Below, piece by piece: positions 37,201 to 45,119 of a stretch of DNA of 64,000 nt (its first letter is position 1; each line of letters starts with the position of its first letter). The stretch lies in the NCBI GenBank assembly GCA_032622095.1, contig CP136068.1, positions 49,286,443 through 49,350,442 of the forward strand, in the 5' to 3' direction. Position numbers and translations under genes: made by a program. The DNA is from Siphonodentalium dalli. Lineage: Eukaryota > Mollusca > Scaphopoda > Gadilida > Siphonodentaliidae. The notes beneath the pieces were generated by a model. That model ran no database searches. It was not told the origin of the DNA and saw nothing but the letters and a program-made list of their open reading frames with translations.

Positions 37201-40161
37201 ACGGTACAGTATTTATAAATGAGTGCATTAACCCTTTCTTTATTAAATGCATTCTCCCATTCAGTTGTAATGTAATGTAATACTAGTAATGGGAATTGTA
37301 TAGAACCTATCCCCACGAGGGCCCTAACTTGCCCTAAGCGCTTGTAATTACCCTGGCTGTTGAGTAATGCTGATTCTTGTGCCTGCTACCATTTTTTTCA
37401 GGTGTTTCACTAGAGCGGCTTACGCTTACCCCAATACCGTTCCCTATTTTCCGTCTAGGAACAACGGAGCGAGCACAGTACCAGTAACCTTGCTCAATAA
37501 CCTATACAGCACACACACTGCTTAATCTGGCCAACCCACTGTTGCGATGATGATAGTCTACCGGCAGGGGCGAACTCATGATGGTGCGTTAACAACATTA
37601 CAAGTCCGTCGCTCTAACCACTAGGCTACCGAACTCCGCTAAGTTAAGATACATGTAGTATACATTAGAATAGTCTATCTGTTATAGAGGTATGCCTTTG
37701 TGCGTTAATCAAATTATTGTTAATATTACTCAAGATAAATAATTGACGGTACATGTAATACAGTCTAAATAAAATTAGACCATGTTTCATTTGAATCAAC
37801 ATGGTCTAAGAACTCTCATGGTTAAAATTATTTCAAACAGGAGAAATCTAGCCTTGCTTGACCAATGAATAGCTTCGTGCAAATTCAATTAATATTCACT
37901 TATTCATACAAGCAACACCCACGGTATTTGACTGCAATCTCATGAAGTTATTGTATAAACTACGCATTAGGGTCACGTATCTTCACTGACCAAACATTGT
38001 ATGTTCAAAATCAAAACTAGCATACGTTTATTCATAATTGGGGAATGATCAGACAGAACAAGTGCCGGTATACATAATACAATTGTATTTGCAAAGATAT
38101 TTAAAAAAAAAAGTATTTTCTCCTAACCTATGGATATTACGTCACATGCCAAATAAGGATCATTACAACTTTGAGTAATCGTATAGTAAGTGCCTAAATA
38201 ATGTCTAAATAAGGAGATGATGCAATATGATAAATTGATAATCGGATAGGAGATGTAACCTGTAGGGTGTGCTAAAGGATTTAGTCATACAAAGAATAAA
38301 ATGCAAGATGACAAATGGCCAGGGACGCCGGAAGCATCAAAGGGCAAGGGGGGCAAACTAGTCAGGAGGGCACCTTTCGGGTACCCACTGGACTCCTCTA
38401 GGTCAGGGCAAGTGCCCCTGCATGCCCGCCTTCTCCAGCGTCCCTGCAAATGGTACTCATGTTTTTTAACAGAATTCGGAAAAAATTGTATGCTGATCCC
38501 TTCAAGAGGTCACTCCGAGGATCCATATAGTTGGGAACTGATCGGATGAGGGATGTGGCCTGTAGGGTACGTGTACCAAAGGATTTAGTGATGCAAAGAG
38601 TAAAATACAATATGGCTGCCAGCGGCCAGGTTTTTCATTGAAAATCATTCAAATTCAATAGTTCCCATCTAGAGCCTAAAATGTTTCAAAACATATCGCC
38701 GATACTTGTGGGATGCATGGTCTTCTTCTTCTTCTTCAGAATACGGCTTGCAGTCAATGTATGACTATAATAAGCCGCCTCGAGGACATGGTTGATCTAA
38801 ACTGATCGACTCTTTTGGTGTTAGTCAGATGTTAGAGATGGTAATGAGTCAATGATTTAAATTTGGTGCGCCCCCCCATCAGGATTTGTGTTTTGTTTTT
38901 GTTGTTTTTTGTATAGGATAAAATCAGTTTAAAACTATTTACAATCATTGGTGGTTTAGAGAAGTTTGCTTCGCTTGCGCCTTGCGATCAACAACTGGAT
39001 GATGTCTGCAGTCAGTTAATAGATTTGAAGATTTTCGGGTCGGGTAGTAATGTTAAAGCTGCTGGCAATAGGTTAAATTCGGCTATGGTTCTGGGGAAGA
39101 AAGAATAGTAGGGCATCTACCGCTATTCTCAAAGTAATTGACCAGAAAAACGGGGTGATACCCTGGTCATGACCGCGGTGATACCGGTAATAAACGGTAG
39201 CGGTATCGAGACGGTCATGGCGGTGGAGTTACGGTATTGGGCGATAATGATACAGCGGTCTTTAAGCGGGCACCGCATTAATTTTGTTGAATACCGCAGT
39301 GATTTTCATGGAACTCTTTGAGGGGAGGTATTTACTCACACATACTTGTTCGCGTTAACAAGCAGTATCAGTACCGCGGTATTGGAGGATACCGCGGTAT
39401 AGTACCGCCATATTAACGGGGTGACACCACGTTATTGGTGGTCAATTACTTTAAGTATAGCGGTATGGTGTGCAGATGAATCCAAATTTGAAACCAATAT
39501 GTTTTTTAAAAGGATTCGGAAGAAACGGTAAAAAGAAATGGCAATGGGGCGGTCTCGCTAGTATCCAAATATCTTAGCTGGTTTTCGTATAGTGACGAGT
39601 AGACTTGGACTATCTGGCCGTAATTGAGAGAAACATCGCCCTGAGAGAAACATCGGCTTTCTATTTCTAACTTATATCTACATGTAAGTTCTATAACGCG
39701 TTAGTGAACGCGTACACTAATCACTATACACAATTTCACAAAATTATATTTATGTATTTCAACACTATTTTGGACTGAAGTTTCTTAGAATGGCTAAATA
39801 CAATACATAAATCAAATGAATAAAAACTATTAGGACGAAAATACAATAATTTTTTTTTACCAATACCCCAACTATTACTTGAACTATAGCGAAAGAATGG
39901 CCGAACAAAGAAAAACAGCTGTGAAATAATTTTGAGAAGGCCTATCTTTTCTTTTGTGAGTGGACAGTGACACCAGCAACGCGATTTGATTATATATTGT
40001 TCGACTTTGAGAATAATTCGAGTTGTGATATATAAACATTTTAGAACTTTGATGCAAGGAGAGTAACGAAACCAAAAAACTGTCAATAAATATTATTAAA
40101 TAACCTTTTGCGTTCCAAATTGTGCAATACAATAAATCAACAATAATTTCTCATTCGCCAT
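25131..40161 (-). CDS. VOPP1/WBP1-like single-pass membrane protein, five coding exons
   Basis: Spliced CDS: join of 40161-40105, 37143-37115, 36060-35980, 30881-30743 and 25265-25131, reading leftwards; 441 bp, 146 residues plus TGA. Seen: every intron is GT-AG with a pyrimidine-rich acceptor, and codon phases match across all four junctions. Residues 1-19 form a signal-like hydrophobic start. Residues 22-44 hold seven Cys, including two CC pairs. WELWYFW lies at 50-56, a membrane segment spans about 52-73, and a basic stop-transfer RYRYSR follows. The tail carries PPYY (119-122) and PPPPY (130-134). Known: VOPP1 and WBP1/WBP1L proteins have this order (signal, CC..CC ectodomain, LWYFW/LWWFW at the membrane, PPxY tail) and bind WW-domain partners such as WWOX or NEDD4-type ligases at endosomal or Golgi membranes. 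Inferred: an invertebrate member; VOPP1 versus WBP1 cannot be settled by eye. The first exon is the least certain because its donor is weak, and a small extra phase-0 exon in intron 4 cannot be excluded. Confidence 0.82.
25279..25396 (+). repeat. AT-rich tandem repeat of about 25-28 bp (intron 4)
   Basis: Five units of AAATCAT(GAT)ATCCTATAT + GTATAT. It lies within 15-130 bp of the last exon's acceptor, so length changes could alter the branch-point region. Confidence 0.8.
25499..25668. mobile_element. TA fold-back MITE, family F, copy 5 (intron 4)
   Basis: TA|CAGTAATGCCCTAGAAGTAA ... TAGGGCATTACTG|TA. Short-loop version. It lies just inside intron 4, about 230 bp from the last exon's acceptor. 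Confidence 0.8.
26003..26498. mobile_element. hAT-type MITE with perfect 8-bp target duplication
   Basis: Flanked on both sides by GTCCTCAG (25995-26002 and 26499-26506). The termini are CAAGGTTTGCGCTG and CAGCGCGGACCCTG, imperfect inverted repeats of CAGGGTCCGCGCTG. An 8-bp duplication with CA.GG ends is diagnostic of hAT elements. Internal TTTGGCAAA motifs form further inverted repeats. There is no transposase. It lies in intron 4 of the VOPP1/WBP1-like gene. Confidence 0.82.
26758..27139 (-). mobile_element. TTAA MITE, family A, copy 2 (intron 4)
   Basis: TTAA at 26754 and 27140. Same layout as copy 1 but in inverse orientation, with the asymmetric GGCCGGTTTTGGCCGG end on the right. Confidence 0.82.
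27196..28160 (+). repeat. 26-bp minisatellite, about 37 units, with 338-bp higher-order period (intron 4)
   Basis: The unit is TTTATTATGTGTTTGAGG + TTAGTGTA. Units are nearly identical. A TTTATGG variant (for TTTGAGG) recurs at 27314, 27652 and 27990, spaced 338 bp = 13 units, so the array grew by copying blocks of 13. One extra private change (ATGTA for ATGTG) is at about 27960. Confidence 0.92.
28440..29250 (+). repeat. Dispersed repeat with about 170-bp core units and hairpin end (intron 4)
   Basis: Units carry AAGGGCCATAACTCTGG, ACATGTGCTATCACCA.ACCA and TTCACAAATTTCCAAGTCCA. Then come GGACGAACGGATGGATGGAC and a hairpin ATCCTCCTTTGGAGGAT followed by CGGGGGCATAATAA. Same plan as the other core-plus-GACGG elements but with an unrelated core and no CTRR end. 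Confidence 0.6.
29591..29982 (-). mobile_element. TTAA MITE, family A, copy 3 (intron 4)
   Basis: TTAA at 29587 and 29983. Very similar to the 26758 copy over its whole length, including the 3' GCTTTATTTGGCCGGTTTTG block. Confidence 0.82.
30289..30570. mobile_element. TA fold-back MITE, family F, composite of two copies (intron 4)
   Basis: A left arm from 30289 breaks off near 30395; a second left end CAGTAATGCCCTAAGTAATC starts at 30428 and pairs with the right end GGGCATTACTG (30560-30570) flanked by TA. This is either an insertion next to a broken copy or an internal rearrangement. Confidence 0.7.
30743..30881 (-). CDS. VOPP1/WBP1-like exon 4 (transmembrane segment)
   Basis: A 139-bp exon with acceptor TTTAATTTCAG|G and donor CCTGGG|GTAAGT, a near-consensus donor. 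It encodes LGICFFMMMLSACGCLW, a Cys/Met-rich membrane helix, then RYRYSRP, a basic cytoplasmic flank, and a juxtamembrane linker ending IDIPG. It ends in phase 0. Confidence 0.86.
31146..31217. repeat. Hairpin (intron 3)
   Basis: AGTCTACCTGTACGTAAACC..TCTAAGATA pairs with TATCTTAGCTGGTTTACGTACGAGCAGACT (in pieces). A related single arm is at 39574-39608 (TATCTTAGCTGGTTTTCGTA). Confidence 0.65.
31327..35540 (+). repeat. Intronic satellite-like element, 156-164 bp units, about 25 copies (intron 3)
   Basis: Tandem units carrying CCAAGATGGCTGCTGG, AATGACCCCAAAATGACTCG and GGTACGACCTGTAGCCCGTG run from about 31430 to 35460. Unit length is mostly 164 bp; units with GGATTGAATTTTG in place of TTTAGTCATACAAAGAG are about 156 bp. 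The array ends with ACACGGACGACGGACGAC, a hairpin (35504-35535, TAGCTCAAACTTTAC with its complement) and GAGCTAATAAAA. The left edge has the inverted counterpart TAGCTCAACTT (31327-31337). The layout matches pearl-type bivalve elements. Short open frames here are by-products of the repeat. Confidence 0.75.
35584..35856 (+). repeat. 69-bp tandem repeat, four units (intron 3)
   Basis: Units start at 35584, 35653, 35722 and 35791, exactly 69 bp apart. Landmarks: GGTTCATGTAAGTGCATTGG, the small palindrome CTCTC...GAGAG, and GTGAAAGTGAAATAT. As 69 is divisible by 3, frames stay open on both strands and give spurious peptides. Confidence 0.85.
35980..36060 (-). CDS. VOPP1/WBP1-like exon 3 (CC..CC and WELWYFW motif)
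   Basis: An 81-bp exon with acceptor TTGTTTTAG|GTGCC and donor TTTCTG|GTATGT. It encodes the ectodomain core with the pattern YCCGVNICC and then WELWYF. The last two bases (TG) join the first G of exon 4 to make the final Trp of WELWYFW. This motif is the strongest family signature in the gene. Confidence 0.86.
36478..36879. mobile_element. Double-hairpin MITE, copy 2 (intron 2)
   Basis: Same organisation as the 12872 copy, with the shared middle AGATTGAAGTTCCCCAGTTG and right end GCAAATGACAGAC. The left terminal 8-10 bp are lost (starts GTAGAATGAGG). Confidence 0.7.
37115..37143 (-). CDS. VOPP1/WBP1-like exon 2 (29-bp microexon, Cys-rich)
   Basis: A 29-bp exon with acceptor TTTTTTCAG|GTC and donor GACAG|GTTAGT. 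It encodes VYCYYCDHD plus the first two bases of an Arg codon that exon 3 completes. It starts the Cys-rich ectodomain. Its small size makes it easy for gene finders to miss. Confidence 0.78.
37232..37290 (+). mobile_element. TTAA MITE, family C, left piece split by the SINE
   Basis: TTAA|CCCTTTCTTTATTAAATGCA then CTCCCATTCAGTTGTAATG. The continuation ATACATTAGAATAGTCTAT is found on the far side of the SINE near 37660-37680. Confidence 0.6.
37290..37640 (-). mobile_element. tRNA-derived SINE in intron 1
   Basis: On the minus strand the head reads GGTAGCCTAGTGGTTAGAGC (A box, 37630-37611), then GACTTGTAAT (a Thr-like anticodon arm), and GAGTTCGCCC (B box, about 37577-37568). The spacing suits a pol III promoter. 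The body runs to about 37290. It splits a C-family TTAA MITE whose halves lie at 37232-37290 and from about 37650, giving the insertion order. It is in the same orientation as the host gene. Confidence 0.68.
38245..38640 (+). repeat. Two degenerate, isolated units of the 160-bp repeat (intron 1)
   Basis: Keeps CTAAAGGATTTAGTCATACA, AAATGCAAGATGACAAATGG and later AAAGGATTTAGTGATGC and ATATGGCTGCCAGCGGCC. Far more diverged than the intron 3 array, so probably an older copy. Confidence 0.6.
39118..39467. mobile_element. MITE-like element with ACCGCTATTCTCAAAGTAAT ends (intron 1)
   Basis: The left end (39118-39144, through AAAGTAATTGACCA) and right end (39437-39467, from TGGTCAATTACTTTAAG) are imperfect inverted repeats. 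The inside is rich in ACCGCGGTA palindromes (39180-39420). The target duplication is not clear. Confidence 0.55.
40105..40161 (-). CDS. VOPP1/WBP1-like exon 1 (start codon, signal-like peptide)
   Basis: ATG at 40161-40159 opens 19 codons beginning MANEKLLLIYC, a short hydrophobic stretch suited to a signal peptide. The donor is AAG|GTTATT, which is weak but uses the same GTTA form as exon 2. The exon ends in phase 0, matching the phase-0 start of exon 2. It sits at the downstream edge of a CpG-richer block that could be the 5' UTR. An alternative first exon elsewhere in 37.2-40.3 kb is possible. Confidence 0.6.
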
Positions 40162-40335
40162 GTTTTATTGACCTTTGACATTAAGTGTTTACATCAGGTG
40201 ATTCCAATCGGCAAACATCGTCAGATTCCGATTCGAGGAGTTCGTCCTGCCTAGCAGGGGACTGAACTCTGCGTGGATCTTGGAGCAGGACGCGCACGCT
40301 TGATAGAGTTATCGCGCTTACGCGGCAAAATAAGA
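40162..40335 (-). promoter_or_regulatory. Candidate 5' UTR/promoter-proximal CpG-richer block
   Basis: Directly upstream of the exon 1 ATG on the minus strand. The stretch is visibly richer in CpG (GCGCGTCC, GCGCGATAA, TACGCGGC) than its AT-rich surroundings, as expected near an animal promoter. No TATA box or initiator can be fixed by eye, so the transcription start is unknown. Confidence 0.35.
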
Positions 40336-40739
40336 CGCTCGAAAATAACATACATTTTATGAAGAATATATATTTTATACCTTACATGTATATTACGGTA
40401 AATCACAGTGTCTAGATGCACTCGACGATTATTTTTCCTTATTTCCGATTTATTCGTACTCCTTTCCTGTGATTTTCATAACTTTTGACAAAAATACCGA
40501 CTACGTAGGCCTACGTTACAAATTTGACAATGAAAGCTGATGAAAGAGTGGATAAATGAATAAATCAACCTGACCAACCACCTGACAGACAAATGATCTA
40601 AATTCGTTAGTTAGACCAATGACAAAATAACTACTTCAATTGCATATATGCTTACAAATATATGCACACACCCTACTTCTTCGATCAATAATAAAGTTGT
40701 GGTCCCTCTTATAAGGTGTATAATATATAACTACACCAG

Positions 40740-41001
40740 ATGGGCGACGTCGGACTTCAGACATCTTACCGAGCAGGAGGGCCGCTTACAGACTTTGTTC
40801 GGCAGATAATCGCATTGCCGTTCCTGCCATCACAACATATCCGCGACACCTTCGATGCATTGAGCCAGAAAACCGACGAAGGGTCCAGTCTTCGCAGCCT
40901 CTGCGACTATGTTCAACGGCAGTGGCTCGACTCTAGCACATTTTCGATCGAGGAATGGAGTATCTTTCGGCATAACTTGCGGACAAATAATGATCTCGAA
41001 G
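40740..41001 (+). pseudogene. MULE-type transposase exon fragment (FLYWCH/MULE family, C-terminal part)
   Basis: The translated block starts GDVGLQTSYRAGG and contains VRQIIALPFLPSQHI, CDYVQRQWLDSS, EEWSIFRHN and RTNNDLEG. Known: Mutator-like transposase proteins common in bivalve and arthropod genomes carry ALPFLP....LxxYVxxxW....WSVF....RTNNDVEGWH in this order. The fragment ends at GAAG|GTGTGT, a plausible splice donor inside the Gly codon, and begins just after CAG, a plausible acceptor, so it may be one exon of a split transposase. No upstream catalytic domain or downstream WH exon is recognisable, so it is probably a relic. It lies 580 bp from the VOPP1/WBP1-like start codon in divergent orientation. 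Confidence 0.62.
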
Positions 41002-41122
41002 GTGTGTATATTTAATTCAACATGTATATTTAATGATATTCAACAACATTCAGTGACAAACATTAAATTCAACAATCTATAATTAACCAAAAGAAAACCA
41101 ACTTAAATAAGACATTATCCCT

Positions 41123-41210
41123 TGGGGCGAGCTGGCCCGGGACGAGCTGGCCCGGGGCGAGCTGGCCCAGGTCGACTGGGGTGAGTGGGCCCTGGGGCGA
41201 GTGGGCCCGT
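41123..41210 (+). repeat. GC-rich tandem repeat, about 15 bp (GGGGCGAGCTGGCCC)
   Basis: Three close units, then degenerate ones ending GGGGCGAGTGGGCCC. It stands out from the AT-rich context. Similar GGGCGAGCTGGCC motifs occur in mollusc dispersed repeats. Confidence 0.7.
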
Positions 41211-41373
41211 TTCCACACCAGAAACCACCCATTGCCAGTCGAAACTGGCTCATGGACAGATAACCGATACAACAAACGCGTACACGTGTACTTTATGTAA
41301 AGATGCTTTTGGAGATGAATTTCATTTTTATTCTAGTCTGTGCATGCCTGAATGAACTGAGATTTAGCCTAAA

Positions 41374-41480
41374 TATGTGAGACCCTATTTACTAAGACCG
41401 AACATTTTGAAACTAGCCGAATTGCTTAATTGTGGCAATAGACGAACACTGGTAAACCTCGCTTTGTATAATAAAAAGCC
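41374..41480 (+). pseudogene. LINE C-terminal fragment
   Basis: Translates to RPYLLRPNILKLAELLN followed by a Leu/Asn-rich end (TLVNLALYNKK). This pattern (YY..RPN..KF.ELLNS.N...L.NLA.F) is typical of the extreme C terminus of mollusc non-LTR retrotransposon ORF2 proteins, just past the Cys/His region. Only about 35 codons remain, with no reverse transcriptase core. Confidence 0.5.
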
Positions 41481-41500
41481 CAAAATACCATGGTACAACC

Positions 41501-41989
41501 ATGGTACTATACATAGTTACATACCTTGTTATATATATCGGCCATTTTTACCATTGTGTATTTTATATGGGGGGGGGGGGGGCACATCGATGTCGAGCCG
41601 ATTGCCCATCCACATGCCGTTCGTCGTGGAGCTGGACACATCTTCGTCGCCCAAACAATCGACGAGGGATGCCAGCTCGTTTGACGGAGTATATACCACG
41701 TACGTACGAGGCGGACCTTCCACTGACCAACAACTATAACACCGAAGCTCTCAAGTCACCGTCGTTCCCGTTCTTGTTTGTGAGAACATCCGACGATAAA
41801 CAGCAGAGGCACATGCAGAATCACAATATGGACGACAAGTTATATAGATGGTCATGGTCTAGTTATATAAATGGTCATGGTCTATATAGTTATATAGATG
41901 GTCATGGTATAGGAACATCTTTCAGCAGATACCATCACGTACGCCACCCTCTTCCGAGAAACCAACATAAAAGGAAGAAGAAGAAATAG
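41501..41989 (+). other. Unrecognised open frame, 162 codons, near the MULE relic
   Basis: Runs through a 14-bp G tract (coding a Gly run) and ends in KRKKKK. The 41580-41780 part is less AT-rich than its surroundings and could be a downstream exon of the MULE-type gene, but the expected residues after NNDxEG are not seen. Confidence 0.15.
41843..41915 (+). repeat. Short tandem repeat TATATAGATGGTCATGGT
   Basis: Three imperfect units of about 24-38 bp. Confidence 0.65.
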
Positions 41990-42381
41990 GATGTTCTGTC
42001 AAGATTATATTGTACAAATGTCAAATTGTTAGAATATGATAGAATGGAATATAATAGAATATCTATTGCAATACACCAGATATATATAGGCAGTTGCAAG
42101 TTACATAATGAGTTAAAACTTAAAAACATGTAAATACAAACGAACATAAATTGTGTTCAATATAATTGTTAGACGCAAAGCATCTTCATTTAACGACCAC
42201 CATTATCTTATCAGATGTATCTAGTTTCGTTAATTAAAGGCATAACTAAATATGGGGGGGGGGGCTTTCTGTCCTTTCAAGTGTCTCGGGGCTAGCTCAT
42301 ATCTCACCAAATTCTATTTTGAGTCACATTGAAAGCTTGGTTGGTGAAGTCGCCATGATCTTAGTGAAAATTGCAGCTTAA

Positions 42382-42773
42382 AGGCACACAATCCGATTAG
42401 ATGGTCCTCATGTCATCAGAATACAAAAACAACAACAACAACAACAACTTTTCTTAAGATGCATGGTTATTAGAATGGATTATTTGCCCAAAAAAATAAT
42501 GCTAACACTGTCAACTAATATAAAATTGTCCAAAAAGTGTTATATGTCAACATTTTGTTCAACGCAATTTGGTATCGAGAGTATGTCGGTCGGCATTCAT
42601 AGAATATTTGCCAGGCCGCCAAATATTCCAGGTGGTGAAAAATAAGAGATTTTAAGACTCGAAATCTGATAACTCTGGGCTTTGATGGGTTGGTTCATCG
42701 ACTCAAATCTAATATTTTTAACACCGAAGCCAAAGAAATGGTAATTTGTGGGCGTTAAATCGGATTGTGCATC
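42382..42773 (+). mobile_element. TTAA MITE, family E, copy 2
   Basis: TTAA at 42378 and 42774; ends AGGCACACAATCCGATT and AATCGGATTGTGCATC are inverted repeats. No transposase frame. Confidence 0.75.
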
Positions 42774-42914
42774 TTAATTTGTCTACCTGCAGCTGAGCAG
42801 CTGTCCGTGCATCCCACGACATTCGTCGCATTGTGTACTTCTTTTTACGGATATAAGCCAATTGACGCTGTATACACGCCTTTCATCATTCCACTTGTCA
42901 TTTTCGAAAAAAAA

Positions 42915-43420
42915 AACCATAATCAGAAATGGTAACACGCTCAAGATAATATATTATATACCCATGATTGTAATTATAGAATATAAAATATATTGGTTTC
43001 GCGAATGACCAACTCAGATTTCCGTTAAAATAACAGTAACAACCAACACCTAATCAGCCGTCTCCGACCACAATCCCCAGTGGGCTGCAGAACGAAAAAT
43101 GTCTATAAAAGCTGATAAAAGTTGAAACATAAAACTTACAAATTATCTTTTTCATTTCTTTTATTTGTAATTGACATAGCTTGTCACAAATCAAAAATCA
43201 ACATTATTGACATAATAATGTATTAAAGGACAATAAACGAAATTGAAATTCCCATCTACACCTTTTACCGAACTCGGCCTCCGGCTCGCAGTTCGACTTT
43301 TAATCATCCCAAAATTTTCCATTCTATAAATAAAACACCCATGTTAATGTCAGCGCCCACAGCTATCTATAGAATCTCTAGGACAGTATATACACGCGGC
43401 GCGCGTAATGAGGTTGTGAG
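42915..43420 (+). repeat. Dispersed repeat of about 600 bp, copy 1 (diverged)
   Basis: Starts AAAACCATAATCAGAAATGG and ends near CAGTATATACACG...CGTAATGA; landmarks TATAAAATATATTGGTT and TTCCGTTAAAATAAC are shared with the copies at 43915 and 55816. Confidence 0.55.
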
Positions 43421-43914
43421 AAAGCCACAATTGTCTACACTCCCATGTTTTGTACAGATATGCATCATATAATTATATAGTATTACCACATTGATTTGAT
43501 TCTTCTTAACTCGTCTTGTTATGTGTCTTTGCAGGCAATATATTAAGCACTGAGCAGTCATATAATGGGGAATTTGCAACATTATAGGTGATATTATGAT
43601 ACGGAGACAATATATGTCATAATGCATCTCGGTTTGTAGAGAAAGGACATTCATTCGGTCATGCAAGCATACACATGATCAATTGTGTTCATTTTCCAAA
43701 GCTGTCCGGGTTCATGCAAGTATATATCATTCGGCAAAATTACAATAAATTTGGTGTGGTATATCTCAAAACGCGTTTCGTTCGTCGGTGTTATTTGGTG
43801 TGTGCATCATTATGTGTGAGGGTATGGAAGGGTGTGTATATGTGTGTGGATATGTTCGACGTAAACATACATTGGCACGTGTGTACACATAACTATGTTT
43901 AGCAATCCAGTACA

Positions 43915-44520
43915 AGAAAACCATAATAAGAAATGGTAACGCCATCAAGATCATATTATTAGTCATAAATATAAATTATAATATAAAATATATTGGTTAC
44001 ATGAGTGCACCGCCTCAGAATTCCGTTAAAACAACTAATACTTCAAATTATTACAAAAAACTACGGCTTATTGCTGCAGGTTTCTCATTCACCACACCAG
44101 AAAGCTTCTAAATTCGGATAACAAATCGGAGGCATTGTGTTCCCACCAAGAGTGCATGGCCCAGCCATTGTTCATAACTAAACATCGCAAGCAATTAGCG
44201 CGGTCATAATAGTTACATACTGCAACTATAAGACACCCAACGAACACACACCCAACGAAAACCCGAAATGTTTTGTCCTGCGATAAATCCCATCGCTATA
44301 TATAGCTCAATTTGACGTGGCCAGATTAGACTTCCTACAATATGCTCAAACAATAAAGCGAATTCGGGGACTTCCGCAAATAGTCCGCAAATAGACACTT
44401 ACTGCGAATTGTCACAACCGGAAAAAAAACCATTACCTATTTATAAAATCCCCCATCGGAACACAGATTTCTAAAATTTGTAGAACAGTATACACCGGGA
44501 GCGTTAATGAAATTAATAAA
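43915..44520 (+). repeat. Dispersed repeat of about 600 bp, copy 2 (uninterrupted)
   Basis: From AAAACCATAATAAGAAATGG to CAGTATACACCGGGAGCGTT. Very similar to 55816-57200 except that it lacks the LINE fragment, so it serves as the empty site for that insertion. Confidence 0.75.
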
Positions 44521-44659
44521 TCGGAATATACTTCATAAGGGCCTATAATATAGGCCAATCTATCGATCATGTATATATAACAATTCGTTAAAGTATAATT
44601 ACAAGCATTGCATGCTATCCCATTTAATATGTGGTAACTGTTTTACAGTGATGCATATA

Positions 44660-45116
44660 TGTGACCCGCCATATCAAATTCAGTCGTAAGTCGGGATTTT
44701 TTTACCCTGTGCCAATGCATTCTCTTATATATGCGAGTCGACCATAGGTCGCCTCGCATATATAAGAGAATGCATTGGCCTAACAATTTTTTACAATTTT
44801 AATTATGTTTTCTTCTTTTCTTTAACAATTTTATAATTTCACCCATACAGAGCCCCAGACAAACATGAGCAGACGACACTCTTCTATATGCTTTTATATA
44901 TGTTTGGGGCTCCCTTCAGGGTAATGGATGTTTTTATTTTATGTCCTAAAAATTGTAAGAAACATTTATTTAAAAAAAATGATAAAAAATTGTCAGACCA
45001 ATGCATTCTCTTATATATGCGAGGCGACCTATGGTCGACTCGCATATATAAGAGAATGCATTGGCACAGGGTAAAAAAATCCCGACTTACGACTGAATTT
45101 GATATGGCGGGTCACA
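44660..45116. mobile_element. TA-flanked fold-back element carrying the hairpin module (family D)
   Basis: TIRs of about 119 bp start TGTGACCCGCCATATCAAAT and match exactly on both sides; TA flanks both (44658-44659, 45117-45118). The inner part of each TIR is the same hairpin (CCTGTGCCAATGCATTCTC...) found in the TTAA-flanked families A and B. The spacer holds a second small inverted repeat around GAGCCCCAGACAAACAT. Confidence 0.78.
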
Positions 45117-45119
45117 TAT

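Noticed and set aside
37555-37640. Functional tRNA-Thr gene
   Set aside because: A and B boxes are present but the acceptor and anticodon stems do not pair well and a SINE body follows; it is a tRNA-derived SINE.
39736-40132. Minus-strand frames of 116 and 82 codons inside intron 1
   Set aside because: AT-rich, no recognisable domain, and not needed for a consistent spliced gene; likely chance frames.
40162-40335. Firm promoter call with a defined start site
   Set aside because: Only raised CpG content is visible; no TATA, initiator or DPE could be placed with confidence.
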